In this document: positions 46,311 through 57,339 of the stretch, piece by piece
How positions within the stretch are numbered: position 1 is the stretch's first letter
Layout: each line of letters begins with the position of its first letter
Program-made: the position numbers and the translations under genes
Notes under the pieces: generated by a model
Told to the model about the DNA's origin: nothing
Database searches by the model: none
What the model saw: the letters and a program-made list of their open reading frames with translations, nothing else
DNA from: Sesamum alatum
Lineage: Eukaryota > Streptophyta > Magnoliopsida > Lamiales > Pedaliaceae
DNA length: 64,000 nucleotides
Assembly: GCA_034509735.1 (NCBI GenBank)
Contig: JACGWO010000005.1
Location: forward strand, 22,004,383-22,068,382
Direction of reading: 5' to 3'

Positions 46311-49300
46311 ATGGATACTTCATCGGATTCTTACAACGGTTTTTTGCCACCAGCGAGGCTGTTTGGCAGACAAAGGCCAGTGCATGCAGTTCTCGGAGGA
46401 GGAAAAGGTAATACTTACACTACTTTTTTCTGTTTGGATCCGCAGCGACCCCCATCCCCCTGTAATCGAACTCAGGTTTTACGGAAAATTTTTGTTCGCA
46501 TCAAGTTTGGTGGAACCAAATCAATCACAGAGCGATTATGAAATACTTGCTACGTGGTTGTCACTTTTCCTAAACTGTACACCAATTACAGCACAAGTGT
46601 ATTATACATGTAATATAATTAGTTCAGATTTGGCCGAAGTGAGTCCGAGCAAGAATTTTCCTTGGTTTCACCACCCCCACACCTCTTATAATAATAATAA
46701 AAAAAAATCATTTTTCCTTAGTCAATTGATAGGTTGCTTTAAATCGTTACTAGCAATCTGCGCATACGCGATGCGTGAGCAAATAAAAAAAATAATAAAA
46801 ATTTTAAGATATATTAATCAGTGTGTTTAAATTACGTACTTTAGTCAATTTTAGTACGTATATGATTTATTTTACATCGAATTTTAGTATATCATTAATC
46901 ATATATTTGTTAATTGTCTAATCTAAAATATTTTATAAAATTAATGATAAAAATATTAAGATATATTATTGATGTAAAGAGTGTTCGGGGAGTTTGTTTT
47001 AAGCATTTTTGTTAGCTTTTTACTTAAAAGAAAAAGAAATTGAAAAGAGTTTTATTTTTTTCCACCACTTAAATTAAATTGATTAAAGGTAAAAGTTATA
47101 ATTCGATCAATTTTTGCAATTTATTAATAAAATTGTAATATTAAGATTTTTCCCTAACACTTTAACTTAGACATTTTTTTTTTCGATTTTCCCTTTTTAT
47201 TATCAGAGTCTCCAACTTTTACTATAACTATAATAACTACAATTTTCTATACAATTTTTTTTCCATCACAATAACAAAAATTATTTTAAATACCTCAATA
47301 GTAATCGACAATTAAAAGTAATCAACTATCACTCCTCAATTTAACGGTGAACCGCAATAAAGTAAATACAAGCTCGTCATCAGATTTGAACACAAGAACT
47401 CGTAATATTGCAGCCTCAGTTTTGCCCATTAAGTTAGAATGCACTAAGCAAGCTATGAATTTATTTATTTTTTTCGAACTAATGTATACTCGTTTAAGAC
47501 AATAATAAAATTGAAGGTAAATTTCACTAAAAGAAATATAATATTTTATTATGGATAGTCATAGTTAAAAATAAATAGTTGTAGCAAAAAGATAATGACC
47601 AAGGCCACGCGATAGTTGTTGGTCGTGGTTTTTGCGGGTGTAGCTAATAAATACACTTATCATGGCTAATATTCATATGGAAAACATTTGACATAGCTCA
47701 TAGCCATGGCAAAAATAATTTTCATAATGGATGAATTAACTTTTTGCATTGTATTATATTTAACCGTGATTAATAATAATTATGTATCACGACTATAATT
47801 CAAAACCAATAAAATTGTAAGCAATAGTAATTTTCTTTCTAACGGTTGTGCCCTCTGTACCCCATGTAACACTTATTCCCTTAAATTTTAGAAATTATCA
47901 CTTTAAAGAAATTTACATTTATTCACGTGTTTTAATATTTTAGTTCTTTGGCGTCCATCTTTCTTATAACCTAAATTCTTAGGTTAAAACCTCTCATTGA
48001 GTTAAAAAAAAAGTTTAATAGAATCTATTAATATAAAACTAAGATCAGTTTTTTTCGTAGCTACAAATATAAGCTACATTTATTAATCCAATAAGTCTAT
48101 TTGGTTTTATAATAAAAGAATTTTCATATCAGAAATTAATAAATTGACATTTTAGTACTCTAATAAAATTTTATTAGAATATATGACCAAAAAAACAGAA
48201 AGAAGATCAGTTATGACATTTTGTAAATTTGGATATAATTAGTCAGTTTTAACACAAAAGCAAGCCTGATATTTATTATGAATCCTTATTCCTATTTCCC
48301 CTATTGGTTTCTTGAATAACTTTTTTTTTTTTAATATGAAAATAACATTTCCAACGATTTTCTCACTTCAGACAGTTGTGTGACAACTCCCACTAATTTT
48401 CAATCAATAATTTTTTTTTTCTTAATATAAATTAACATATATCTTTACTCTTTTTTAATTCTAATATAAGATTTTCTTGACGAGTTGAACCAAATATTTA
48501 AACATTGGACAGAAAGAAAGTATATAATATAAATAAAATATATTTATAATATTATTAAATGAAAAGTTGAAGTATATAATATAAATAAAATATGTTCATA
48601 AATATTATGAAATCAGCCGTTTTGGCTGTTTTGGCGTTTGGGAATTAATAAATCCGTTTTTCCTTAAAAAAAAAAAAGAAAAAAGTTTTTATAGTAACTA
48701 CTTGAATACTCTAAACCCTTAACTATATCTATTCTTCCTTTTTTTTTTTTTTTTTAGGGCATATCTATTCTTCCCAAAACAACCACTTTTAAGTAATTAA
48801 TTTTATCATTAATTTATTCGAATATATTTAAAGTTGATTCATTTTATTATTTTTGATCAATTACTCATTTTATCTTTTTTTACCATTAAACTAAATAAGT
48901 ATAACAAAAATTTAAATCAAGCAAACGCATCAGGTATACGTCGACCGCCAGTATATACAAACACTAGAAAAAATTAATATTTAACATTGGCTAATAGTCA
49001 TAGTTAATAATAAATAGTCGTAGTAAATAGTCATTCACGATGGCCACGCAACGGCCATTCGCTGTGATTTTTGCGATTGTGGCTAAAACATTTGTTATCG
49101 TTAAAAGTCATGACAAAAATATTTGTTATGATTCGTAGCCACGACAAAAATAGCTTCCATGGTGAATAATCTAGATTTTTGCAATAATTTTTATTTAACT
49201 ATGATTGATCATTATTATTTACTATAGTTTTAGTCCATAGCAAACAAAATTGTAGTCAAAATAACTTTTCTTCTAGTGATATGTGTATGTGGCATGCGAA

Positions 49301-52300
49301 TTTTCTACAACACTTTTATGTTACTCATTAACGTGACACTAGTGATTGATTTACATGTGTTCTTTTTTGAATTAAAAAGTACAATTAAATTGAATTATAA
49401 CTTAAAAATGAAACTATACACAATACACGTGAATATTTCTTCAATGTCTGATAGAAAATTCTTTGCCGTATGTGTGTGTTTACACATGCTTTTCTAGTAT
49501 GTTTTGTTGACTGACTTTATTTATGATGAGTTGAGTTAACAGTGGCTGATGTGCTGTTGTGGAGGGACGCAAGAGCTTCGGGTGCAATTTTAATAGGGAT
49601 CGCAGCAATTTGGTTTCTTTTCGAAGTGGCAGAGTACACCTTGGTGGCTCTTCTCTGTCACCTCTTCATCACTGCAATGCTCATCCTCTTCATTTGGTCC
49701 TCCGCAGCTCAATTTTTCAAATGGTACGTTCAATAGGTTGGGACAAAAATTTTACTTGGATCAGGTTTGATCGAACCAAATCAATCACAAATCAAGTGTA
49801 ATATATTTGTTATGTGATTGGTCACTTTTTCTGAACTGTACACCAATCATACAGTAAATGTATTACACTTACCATATAAGTGATTCAGGTCCGGCCAAAT
49901 CTAATTTGAATTAGAATTTCCTATAGGTTCAAATTGGGGAAATAGCATTTTTATTGCATAACTTAGGGCATTTCCACTTTCGGTTCCACTGTTTACGGGA
50001 TTCTCACTTTTGGTCCTGTAACTTTCAAAAAGTAGCACTTTCGGTCCCGTGGCACTTTTCGTTAGGTATTTAACGGAAAGTGCCACGTGGCCATTAAGTG
50101 CATGAGACCAAAAGTGTTACTTTATGAAAGTTATGGGACTAAAAGTGAAAATTTCATAACATATGGGACCGAAAGTGAGAATCCCATAACATATGGGATC
50201 AAAAATGCTACTTTTTAAAAGTTACGGGCCAAAACTGAAAATCCCATAATCAATGGGATCAAAAGTGGAAAAACTCTAAATTACAAGACGAAAAATATTA
50301 TTTTCCCGATTCAAATACTCAAATGACTTCAATATGAGATGTATGTCCTGTGTGAAAATATTATTAGGTGATAATTTATAAATAATAATAGATTAAAGGC
50401 AATCGCCTTCCGTACAAAAATTTTAATAGGCAAAAACTCTCCCTAAACAAAATAAATTAGAGCAACCGGCATCCCTAAACTTTTTTAAGAAAAGGGGCAA
50501 TTTGCTTTCGCATGCGCCTCACCGTGCATAACTGGTAACGCTAAAAGAAAATTTATTATTAGTTATAATTTTATTGGCTAAGATTAAAATTATAGTAAAT
50601 AATATTATTAATAATGATTAAACAGAAATCGTTCCAAAAACTTAAACTATCCATCATGAAGATAATTTTTGTCATAGTTATGTGCCTTAACAAATGTTTT
50701 TGCCATAACAAATGTTCTAGCCACACTCACAAAAATCACGACCAACAACCGTTACGTGAGCGTGGTGAATGACTATTTACTACGATTTATTTTTAACCAT
50801 GACAATTAGTTATTGTTATATATTAAATTTCTTTTAGTGTAATTGGTTTTTAACATGTGTAATGTTTGCTTTGCCCATGCTTAATAATGGAAATTAAGAC
50901 ATATATGTTGAATTATCTTCCTCATTCATGGCCTAACAGTCAGTTCTGATATATATTTAAGGGTAATTTTGTTCTAATAACAAGTTGTCAAGATAAAAAT
51001 GAATAGGGAAACAATGATTTTCTATTTAAAAGTTTAGAGGGGCGATTGCTCTATTTTTTTTTTTCGAGGGTTTTTCTGGTTATTTATCATTCCACAGAGG
51101 GGTAAAGATGCTATTAATACTAAATTAGTTGGAAACACACACTTAATGCGTGTGCCCATACAACATTTATAGTTTTATCATAATGGAATTGTGTAAAATA
51201 AAATAGGGAGAATAAATAAAAAAAATTCATATATAAGGAAAAATATGGATGAGTGGGATAGTAAGTGGGGGAGAACCGGAGTAGTTACTTGAACATGGAA
51301 AATGGAAAAACAAAATAAATAAATAAACTTTAGGAAAAACATATAAAAAAAATAGAGACACCAAAACGACCCTCTCCCTTAATATATAACTAGTTGGGAA
51401 AGCACACTCGGTGTTGTGTGCAAATACAATAATATTTTTATTAAATTAATAATTTATAATCAAATAGAATTGAGTAAAATAAAATAGAGCGAATAAATGG
51501 ATAAAACAAAATTCATATATAAAGAAAAATATAGATGAGCGGGACAATAAGTAGGGAAAAGTAGTTACTTTCAACATGAAAAGTAGAAAAATAAAATAAA
51601 TAAATAAATTTTAAAATTGAAATAAAATTGACAAATCAAAAATTGGGAGATACCAAATTGGTGTTCTCTCTTAATAATAAGATATAGATAAAAAAGATTC
51701 ATATATACATAAAGAAAAATATAGATGAGTGAGATAATAAGTGGGGAAAAATAGCTACTTCAACATAAACAGTAGAAAAACAAAATAAATAATTAAATCT
51801 TAAAATAAAAATAAAATTGATAGTTTAAAATTGAGAGACATCAAATTGGTGTTGTCCCTTAATAATAGGTATAGATATAAATAATTGAAAAAGAAAATGA
51901 CAATGTGACTCTCTGGACTTAAAAAAAATAAAATTTACAATGCGACCTCCCGACATTGTTTAAGAAATTTTTGTATCTATTATTAATATATTTATGAAAG
52001 ATAAAATGTAATTAGTGTGAATCAAAATGTTGATTTTACTGAAATCAGAATTTAACTTAGAAGATTTATTTCTTCATTTCAGGAATGCTCCCAATATTCC
52101 GAAAATAATCTTAGAAGATTCCACTTCGAGAGAGGTTGCTTCAATCTTCCACAGAAACTTCAACCACTTATTGTCAAAGTTCTTGTATGTGGCAAGTGGT
52201 TATGATCCAAGACTCTTTTTACTGGTAACACAGTGTCAACTTGATTAATAGGTTTTATAAAGGGAAATTGTAGTTTTCGTCCTGTAATTTATGGTTTATA

Positions 52301-54561
52301 TACTTTTAATCTCATTGCTGATAGGATTCATAAAAATGGTCGAATAATTTTAAAATATTCTTCATCCCAGTCCTCCTACCAACTTCTATTATAAAATTGA
52401 CGGAAAAAAAAAACTATGCAAGCCATATAACCGTTGTCTTGCATGTACTTTTTTCCAATCAATTTTTTAACAATAGTTGACAGGAGGAATGATAATGAGA
52501 TTATTCGTAAGTTAGTAACTACTTTCGAGAATAACATAAATAATAGGATTGATAATGCAATGAGATTAAGTTTTGAGATGAAAAAAAATGCAATTTTCCC
52601 ATTTTATAAAACTAAAACAATTTTTGAAGTTGCACAAATTTGCATATAATATTTTGTTTCTTTTTGGGTGTGTTTTGCTTTTACAGACAATTGTTGGTTT
52701 TTGGATCACTTCAATTATTGGAAGCTACATCAGTAGCTTGAATCTTCTGTTTTTAGGTAAGTAAAATTGATACTTGTTTCTTGCACAGATGCATATTCAG
52801 AGGGTACCTCCTATCACTAAAAAAAGAAAAAATTAACTTTTCACTAAATTATAAATGACCAGTAAAAAATCATAATAAATCAATATAAAAACTTAAATTT
52901 TTATCACGATTAATCAGTATTTGCTATAGTTTTTAATCATAGCCAAAATATTTGTTATGATTTTGGCCATGACTAATATTTTGATCACACTTGCAAAAAC
53001 AACGACTAATGACCGTTGTCAAGCCATGATTAATTTATATTTGCCATGATTTTTTTTATAATAGTAATTAACTATAATAAAAATTCATATTTTTTCTAGT
53101 GCATAAAAGTATTAATACCAAAATAATAGATAAAAATAAAAAGATAATGCCTTACGCTAGATTTTTCGGAAAGAAACTTACTGTCTCCCGACGATCATGC
53201 TGTCCCCTTTTTATTTGGTTAAGAGGAATTATTCCATTGTATTGGATAACTGAACTGATTTTCAAAAATGAGATATAAAACTGGCAATGATGATTATTAT
53301 TTTTGATAATGCCTAATTATTGTGGTTAAAAGTAAAGAGTGTAATAAATATTAATTAATTATGATTTTATAACGATTATTAGTCATTGCTTATACAAGCG
53401 AGATCACAATATTAACCACATTTAAAAATTATAGCAAATATTTTGATTATAAGTAAAAACTATAACAAATGTTCATCAACTATGGTCAAAATTTAATTAT
53501 TTTATAATGATTTTATTTGATGGTGATTGATAGTCTTGATTTGTCATAATTTTTAAGTTGTGGCCGTTACAACATGGATACTAATCCATTTTTTTTGTTG
53601 GATCATGAACATGTACACCAGAAGTCATATGAGTCCATTAATTGTTATTACAACTATTAAATAACTAATATTAAATACTATAATAATACAATAAAAAATA
53701 TAAACGTTTGTTACGATTCATTAGTATGGTAAAAATAAAAAAGTATGAGAAATATTGATTAACCACAATTGCGTAATGAATATTAACTGTTATTTTTACA
53801 AACAAAGTCAAAATATTAATCATGACTAAAATCATGACAAATGTTGATTAATCGTACGTGATCAAATATAAGTTTTTCATTTAGAATTATACACGAAAGA
53901 CTCCTCATCTCATAGAGGTCTCTAAAGAATTTTGGAGAAACGTCAACGGGCATTGATTTTATTTTAGCATGATAGGTAATATTGATTTACCATAATATTT
54001 AAAGCAATCATCGACAATATAGGAAATAATTTATCTTCTAGCGTCCACGTAACCGTTAGGTTTAAATATGAGAAGAAAGAATGCTATAATCAAAAGAAAA
54101 AAATTATGGTAAATACAAGTTAACTATGACTTTGCAACGGTCATCAGTCATTGTTTCTACAAGTGTGGCAAAAAAAATTAGTCATGATCAAAATTATTGC
54201 AAATGTTTTGGTTATGACTAAACACCATGGGCAAATATTGATTAATCGTAATAAATATTTAAAATTTTACTTTGATTTTATTTAATTATGGTTAATAATT
54301 TGATTTACCATGTATGAAAATTCAAATTTTCTTTTTGGTAGTGTCTTACAGACAGGTACACTGACATGAGATATCTTTGTTTTTTGCAACATAGGCTTTG
54401 TCTGCTTGGAAACTCTTCCATTCCTATACGAGAAATACGAGGACGAAGTTGACAGTCTTGCCTATAATGTAAACAGGCAGATGAAGAAAATGTATAAGAA
54501 GTTTGAGACTCAAGTTTTAGCCAAAATTCCAAAGGGACCAGCGAAAGGCAAAAACCACTGA
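46311..54561 (+). CDS. Reticulon-like protein, plant RTNLB family (5 exons)
   Basis: Membrane protein that bends endoplasmic reticulum tubules. Exons are 46311-46407, 49543-49723, 52083-52224, 52687-52756 and 54395-54561. All introns are GT-AG, and the joined frame encodes 218 residues, a normal length for short RTNLBs. The N-terminus has the family signature LFGRQRPVHAVLGGGK running into VADVLLWRDARASG across the first junction. Exon 2 gives the first long hydrophobic hairpin (AIWFLFEVAEYTLVALLCHL then FITAMLILFIWSSAAQFFKW). Exon 3 is the hydrophilic loop. Exons 3-5 give the second hairpin (LFLLTIVGFWITSIIGSYIS) and the conserved FVCLETLPFLYEKYEDEVD. It ends in the lysine-rich KIPKGPAKGKNH. 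No signal peptide is expected. The introns are long (3135, 2359, 462 and 1638 bp) and hold many small repeats. No stop or frameshift was found. Confidence 0.92.
46480..46662. repeat. Intron 1 copy of a 180-bp repeat pair
   Basis: Homologous to 49738-49922 in intron 2; both contain GAACCAAATCAATCACA and CTGTACACCAAT words in the same order. Probably a small non-autonomous transposon. Confidence 0.7.
47525..47843. mobile_element. CACTA-like MITE, intron 1, degenerate right end
   Basis: Begins CACTAAAAGAAATATAATAT and holds the family core with GTTGTTGGTCGTGGTTTTTG. The right end reads TTCTAACG instead of the TTCTAGTG type, so decay or a wrong boundary is possible. Confidence 0.6.
48962..49278. 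mobile_element. CACTA-like MITE, intron 1, second copy
   Basis: 317 bp from CACTAGAAAAAATTAATATT to TTTTCTTCTAGTG, so the ends are inverted CACTAG(A). It has the same internal core as the other copies. No matching 3-bp target duplication is seen. Confidence 0.72.
49738..49922. repeat. Intron 2 copy of the 180-bp repeat pair
   Basis: Partner of 46480-46662, starting just after exon 2 of the reticulon gene. The two copies differ at many bases, so the insertions are old. Confidence 0.7.
49937..50307. mobile_element. Fold-back MITE, intron 2
   Basis: 371 bp with arms of about 43 bp (GGGAAATAGCATTTTTATTG on the left; its imperfect complement ending TATTATTTTCCC on the right). Inside are repeated GGGACCAAAAGTG-type words in both directions. 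TTCAAAT words flank it on each side, an imperfect target duplication. Confidence 0.68.
50539..50839. mobile_element. CACTA-like MITE, intron 2, with TAA target duplication
   Basis: 301 bp from CGCTAAAAGAAAATTTATTA to TTTCTTTTAGTG, flanked by TAA at 50536-50538 and 50840-50842. A 3-bp duplication and CACTA-like ends fit an En/Spm-type non-autonomous element. It lies in the opposite orientation to the copies at 47525 and 48962. Confidence 0.75.
51120..51870. repeat. Three diverged copies of an AT-rich repeat, intron 2
   Basis: Three imperfect direct copies, roughly 200-290 bp each. Each contains AATTCATATATAAGGAAAAA-like words, ATAGATGAGTGGGATA, TAGTTACTT and an AAATAAATAAATAAA run. No coding capacity is present. 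Confidence 0.65.
52262..52600. mobile_element. MULE-like MITE filling intron 3
   Basis: 339 bp, beginning GGGAAATTGTAGTTTTCGTC and ending in the imperfect complement (ATGCAATTTTCCC). Flanking words TTTTATAAA and ATTTTATAA are near-identical 9-mers, as for Mutator-type target duplications. It occupies most of the 462-bp intron 3. Confidence 0.6.
52815..53101. mobile_element. CACTA-like MITE, intron 4
   Basis: 287 bp from CACTAAAAAAAGAAAAAATT to ATTTTTTCTAGTG with the family core. The flanks TAT and CAT do not match exactly. Confidence 0.7.
53280..54345. repeat. Degenerate relatives of the intron MITE, intron 4
   Basis: Several stretches repeat the family words ATCATGACTAAAATCATGAC and ACGATTATTAGTCATTG in both directions. 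One ends CTTTTTGGTAGTG just before exon 5. Boundaries of single copies cannot be fixed by eye. Confidence 0.5.
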
Positions 54562-54973
54562 AAACTTCGATATTGTTCATAAATCTGTTGGGTGCAATTG
54601 TGAGTTAAAGGACCAGCCTCTAATGTGAAAGTAAAGTGTGGATTTTATTAAATTGAGTAAATTACATTCATATTTCTTGAGATTGTGTTTAATTATACAA
54701 ATATGTTTGTTTTTTATAAAATTATAGGTACATGCACTCTTTGAAGGGGTGTTAGTTTGTAATGTACCTCAGAGGGCGTTTATGAAAAATTTTACCATTG
54801 AATAGGAGATATTTGTAATTATAACTACAACATTAAGTAATGTACTTGTAATTTGCAAAGGGCAATAAACGTTTGTGTAATTAAACGTAAATACAAGAGT
54901 TGTTAATGTAATGTATCCATCTAAATAAAGTTAAATATTGATACGTGCATTTCGGTATACAGTATTCTATTTC
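54562..54973. other. Reticulon 3' flank with MITE-like repeat (54653-54921)
   Basis: The first 90 bp are probably 3' untranslated. From 54653 (GAGTAAATTACATTCATATT) to about 54921 the ends are imperfect inverted repeats of a common plant MITE form. Candidate poly(A) signals AATAAA occur at about 54865 and 54924. Confidence 0.5.
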
Positions 54974-55239
54974 GGGAAAAATACAAGCAACCTCCTTATG
55001 ATATTACAAATAAGCAAGCTAACCCCTATGAAAATAAAATAATAATTTACCTCCCTATGTTTTTTTTACAATGAATCTATTTACCTCCCCATATTTTTTT
55101 AGAATGAATCAATTTACCTCCCCATATTTTTTAAAATGGGCAATTTACTTCTATCTAGGGAGGTAAATTACTATTTTTTTATATAAAGGAGTAATTTGCT
55201 CATTTGCAATATTACAGGGAGGTAAATTGCATTAAACCC
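54974..55239. mobile_element. MITE with TTTACCTCCC repeats
   Basis: 266 bp. Imperfect arms GGGAAAAATACAAGCAACCT and the complement of GGTAAATTGCATTAAACCC. Inside are four copies of AATTTACCTCCC. The flanking 9-mers are only similar. Confidence 0.55.
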
Positions 55240-55364
55240 ATTATCTTTCAGTATCACATTAGATCAGCAAATCAAAGAAATTGAAAAAAAGAAAAAATAA
55301 TAAGGGAGATATTATCGGGTGCCCAAGCACAAAGATTCCTTTTCTTGACGAAATATAAGAATAA

Positions 55365-55999
55365 GGGTTAATTACACTGACCTCCCTACTACTATAGGAA
55401 TACACAAATTTCCTACTCTTACTATGAAAATTACATAAACATCCCTTTCAAATATATCCACCTTACAAATTGGCCCTTCCATTAGTCAAATTCATGGATT
55501 TTGTTGATGTCATAAAAAAATTTGGTCTAAACTTCCAATAATACCCTCAACCTGAATAACTCTATATTCTATCACTTAAATACCTCTTAGGGGTAATTTT
55601 TTATTATTAAAGTTAAAAAGGGTGTATACTTGTAACATTTAGTATATTATTTTATAATAATTTTTTAATCGCATATTGTGTATGTATAGATTGTGACATT
55701 AATTTCTATTCCTAACAATCATCAAAGCTTACAAAATTTTGTTGAAATTATATTATTTTATAGAAAAGTAAAGCTTGTATTTTTTAAGAAAGATACTTGA
55801 AAATATTTTGGTCCACTTCTATTTTCAAGATTATTGAATTATTTTCAATTTTATAAATGAGGGAAAACGGTCATTTAAGCACATATCGTTAAATTTGACT
55901 AACACACGTTAGCCAGAGGGAGCAATTTGTAAATTTAATAGTAAGAGGGGGGAATTTGTATATTCATCTGATAGCAAGGGAGGTCAGTGTAATTAACCC
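55365..55999. mobile_element. Mutator-type MITE with 9-bp target duplication
   Basis: 635 bp with near-perfect terminal inverted repeats of about 23 bp (GGGTTAATTACACTGACCTC and its complement). It is flanked by TAAGAATAA on both sides (55356-55364 and 56000-56008). The 9-bp duplication is typical of Mutator-like elements. No transposase frame is present, so it is non-autonomous. Confidence 0.88.
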
Positions 56000-56172
56000 T
56001 AAGAATAAAGATTCTTTTTTCTTTTTAGAAAACGCGATCATTTTTTTTTAGGTAAAGGTAAATTGCATTAATATAAAAAAAGGGGAGGGAGGGAGGGGGG
56101 GGGGGGGTACAACTGGACCAAGGCACCAGCCCAGGCTCCAACATAACAACCAGCGTTCAACTAAATATACAA

Positions 56173-57334
56173 TCAAAACAACGCAACAACAAAACAAGAA
56201 CAAGACACAAGAAGCTGAAACCAGATCTGAGAGCCCCAACCAAAATAAATGATCAATGAGCAGCAGGAGGGAGGGGGGGGTCGCATAGGAGGTATCCGAG
56301 GGTCAAGAATGTCATGTGGATCGTCAAGGTTAGCATCAGGGGAATCAGCAAGCTCCTGGAAAGAGTTGTGGGCAACAATCACTTTGCCTTTGTCGAGGGC
56401 AACAAACGCACTTCCAATGCCAGAGGAAGATAGTGGCGAAGCAAGGCGGACTTGAGATGGAGGAGTAGGAAGCAGGGGCGATCGTGTTCTAGACAATGAG
56501 CCAGCAACGGGGGTCGGTGCAGGAGGAGGGGCGCGGTTGCATGGGGCATTGGCCTGGCGAGCTTTTGGTTTAGGCACAAATACCACAACGGGGGGTTGTG
56601 TCGGCCTGATAGAGGATGGGCATGATGCTGAGGAGTGCCCAAGGGACTGATAAGAATGGCATTTGGAGGGGATCCATTCATACTCAACATCAATTCGGCA
56701 AGGAGTTTCAACACCATCCACTGAGGGGATAATAACAACAAAATGGCGTGGGAGGGTGGAATCATAGTCAAGCATAACGCATACACGAGCAAAGTCCAGC
56801 CTCGTGCATGCTTTCGTGAAGCCGTCTGAGTAGAGAGGACGACCAATGCCACTAGCCACAGTGCTAAGGCCATCCCCAGTCCAGAACTCAACCGGAAGGT
56901 GGTGGAGTCGAATCCAAATCGGGACCTGGGTATGCTTCTGCTTGCGGAGTGCCAATATGGGAACGCAATGCTGGAGAGATAGGCTGACCTTGGAAGAGCC
57001 AAGGACCGCCTTCAAGCACCTCATCCACGGCGGAGGATGTCTCAAAGGTGAAGAAGAAGAAACCATTTTTCGTAGCAATAACATCTTTAACCAATGGCCA
57101 AGAAGAGTGAACGTAGTCTTTGAGCAGATGATAAGCTGTTTACGGCCTAAGAAGTATCCAACTGCTGTTAGCCCATCATTTAGAACCTTCTGAAATCATG
57201 GTTAACGACGGTCGAACCACCACTTCGCCATTTTGGCAAACCGGAGCAATGTAGCGAAGTGTTTTACGGGCGGAATTTTCAAACGATGCAGCAAAATAGT
57301 CCGTAGAAGGGGCCGACGGCAATGAAGGCCGAAG
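56173..57334 (-). pseudogene. LINE ORF1, C-terminal part (DUF4283 and zinc knuckle)
   Basis: A frame at 56888-57094 (NGFFFFTFETSSAVDEVLEG, GPWLFQGQPIS) continues after a frameshift near 56965 into the frame at 56173-57084. That frame carries IWIRLHHLPVEFWTGDGL, GIGRPLYSDGFTKACTRLDF, and the degraded zinc knuckle CHSYQSLGHSSASC, whose second cysteine is a tyrosine. A proline-rich tail follows. DUF4283 with a CCHC_4 knuckle is the plant LINE ORF1 (nucleic-acid-binding) architecture. The N-terminal part lies beyond the solo LTR. Confidence 0.8.
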
Positions 57335-57339
57335 GGGAC

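Noticed and set aside
46363..46830. 155-codon frame overlapping reticulon exon 1
   Set aside because: It is out of frame with the reticulon signature, runs into a repeat of intron 1, and has no domain.
49276..49497. Extra exon or small gene before reticulon exon 2
   Set aside because: It has no similarity to reticulon, lies partly in a MITE end, and would break the reading frame between exons 1 and 2.
52027..52248. Frame at 52027-52248 as an independent gene
   Set aside because: The part from 52083 is reticulon exon 3 in frame. The 5' part is intron and the 3' tail passes the splice donor.
56048..56239. Proline-rich minus-strand frame near the G run
   Set aside because: It is the LINE 3' tail with a simple G/C run.
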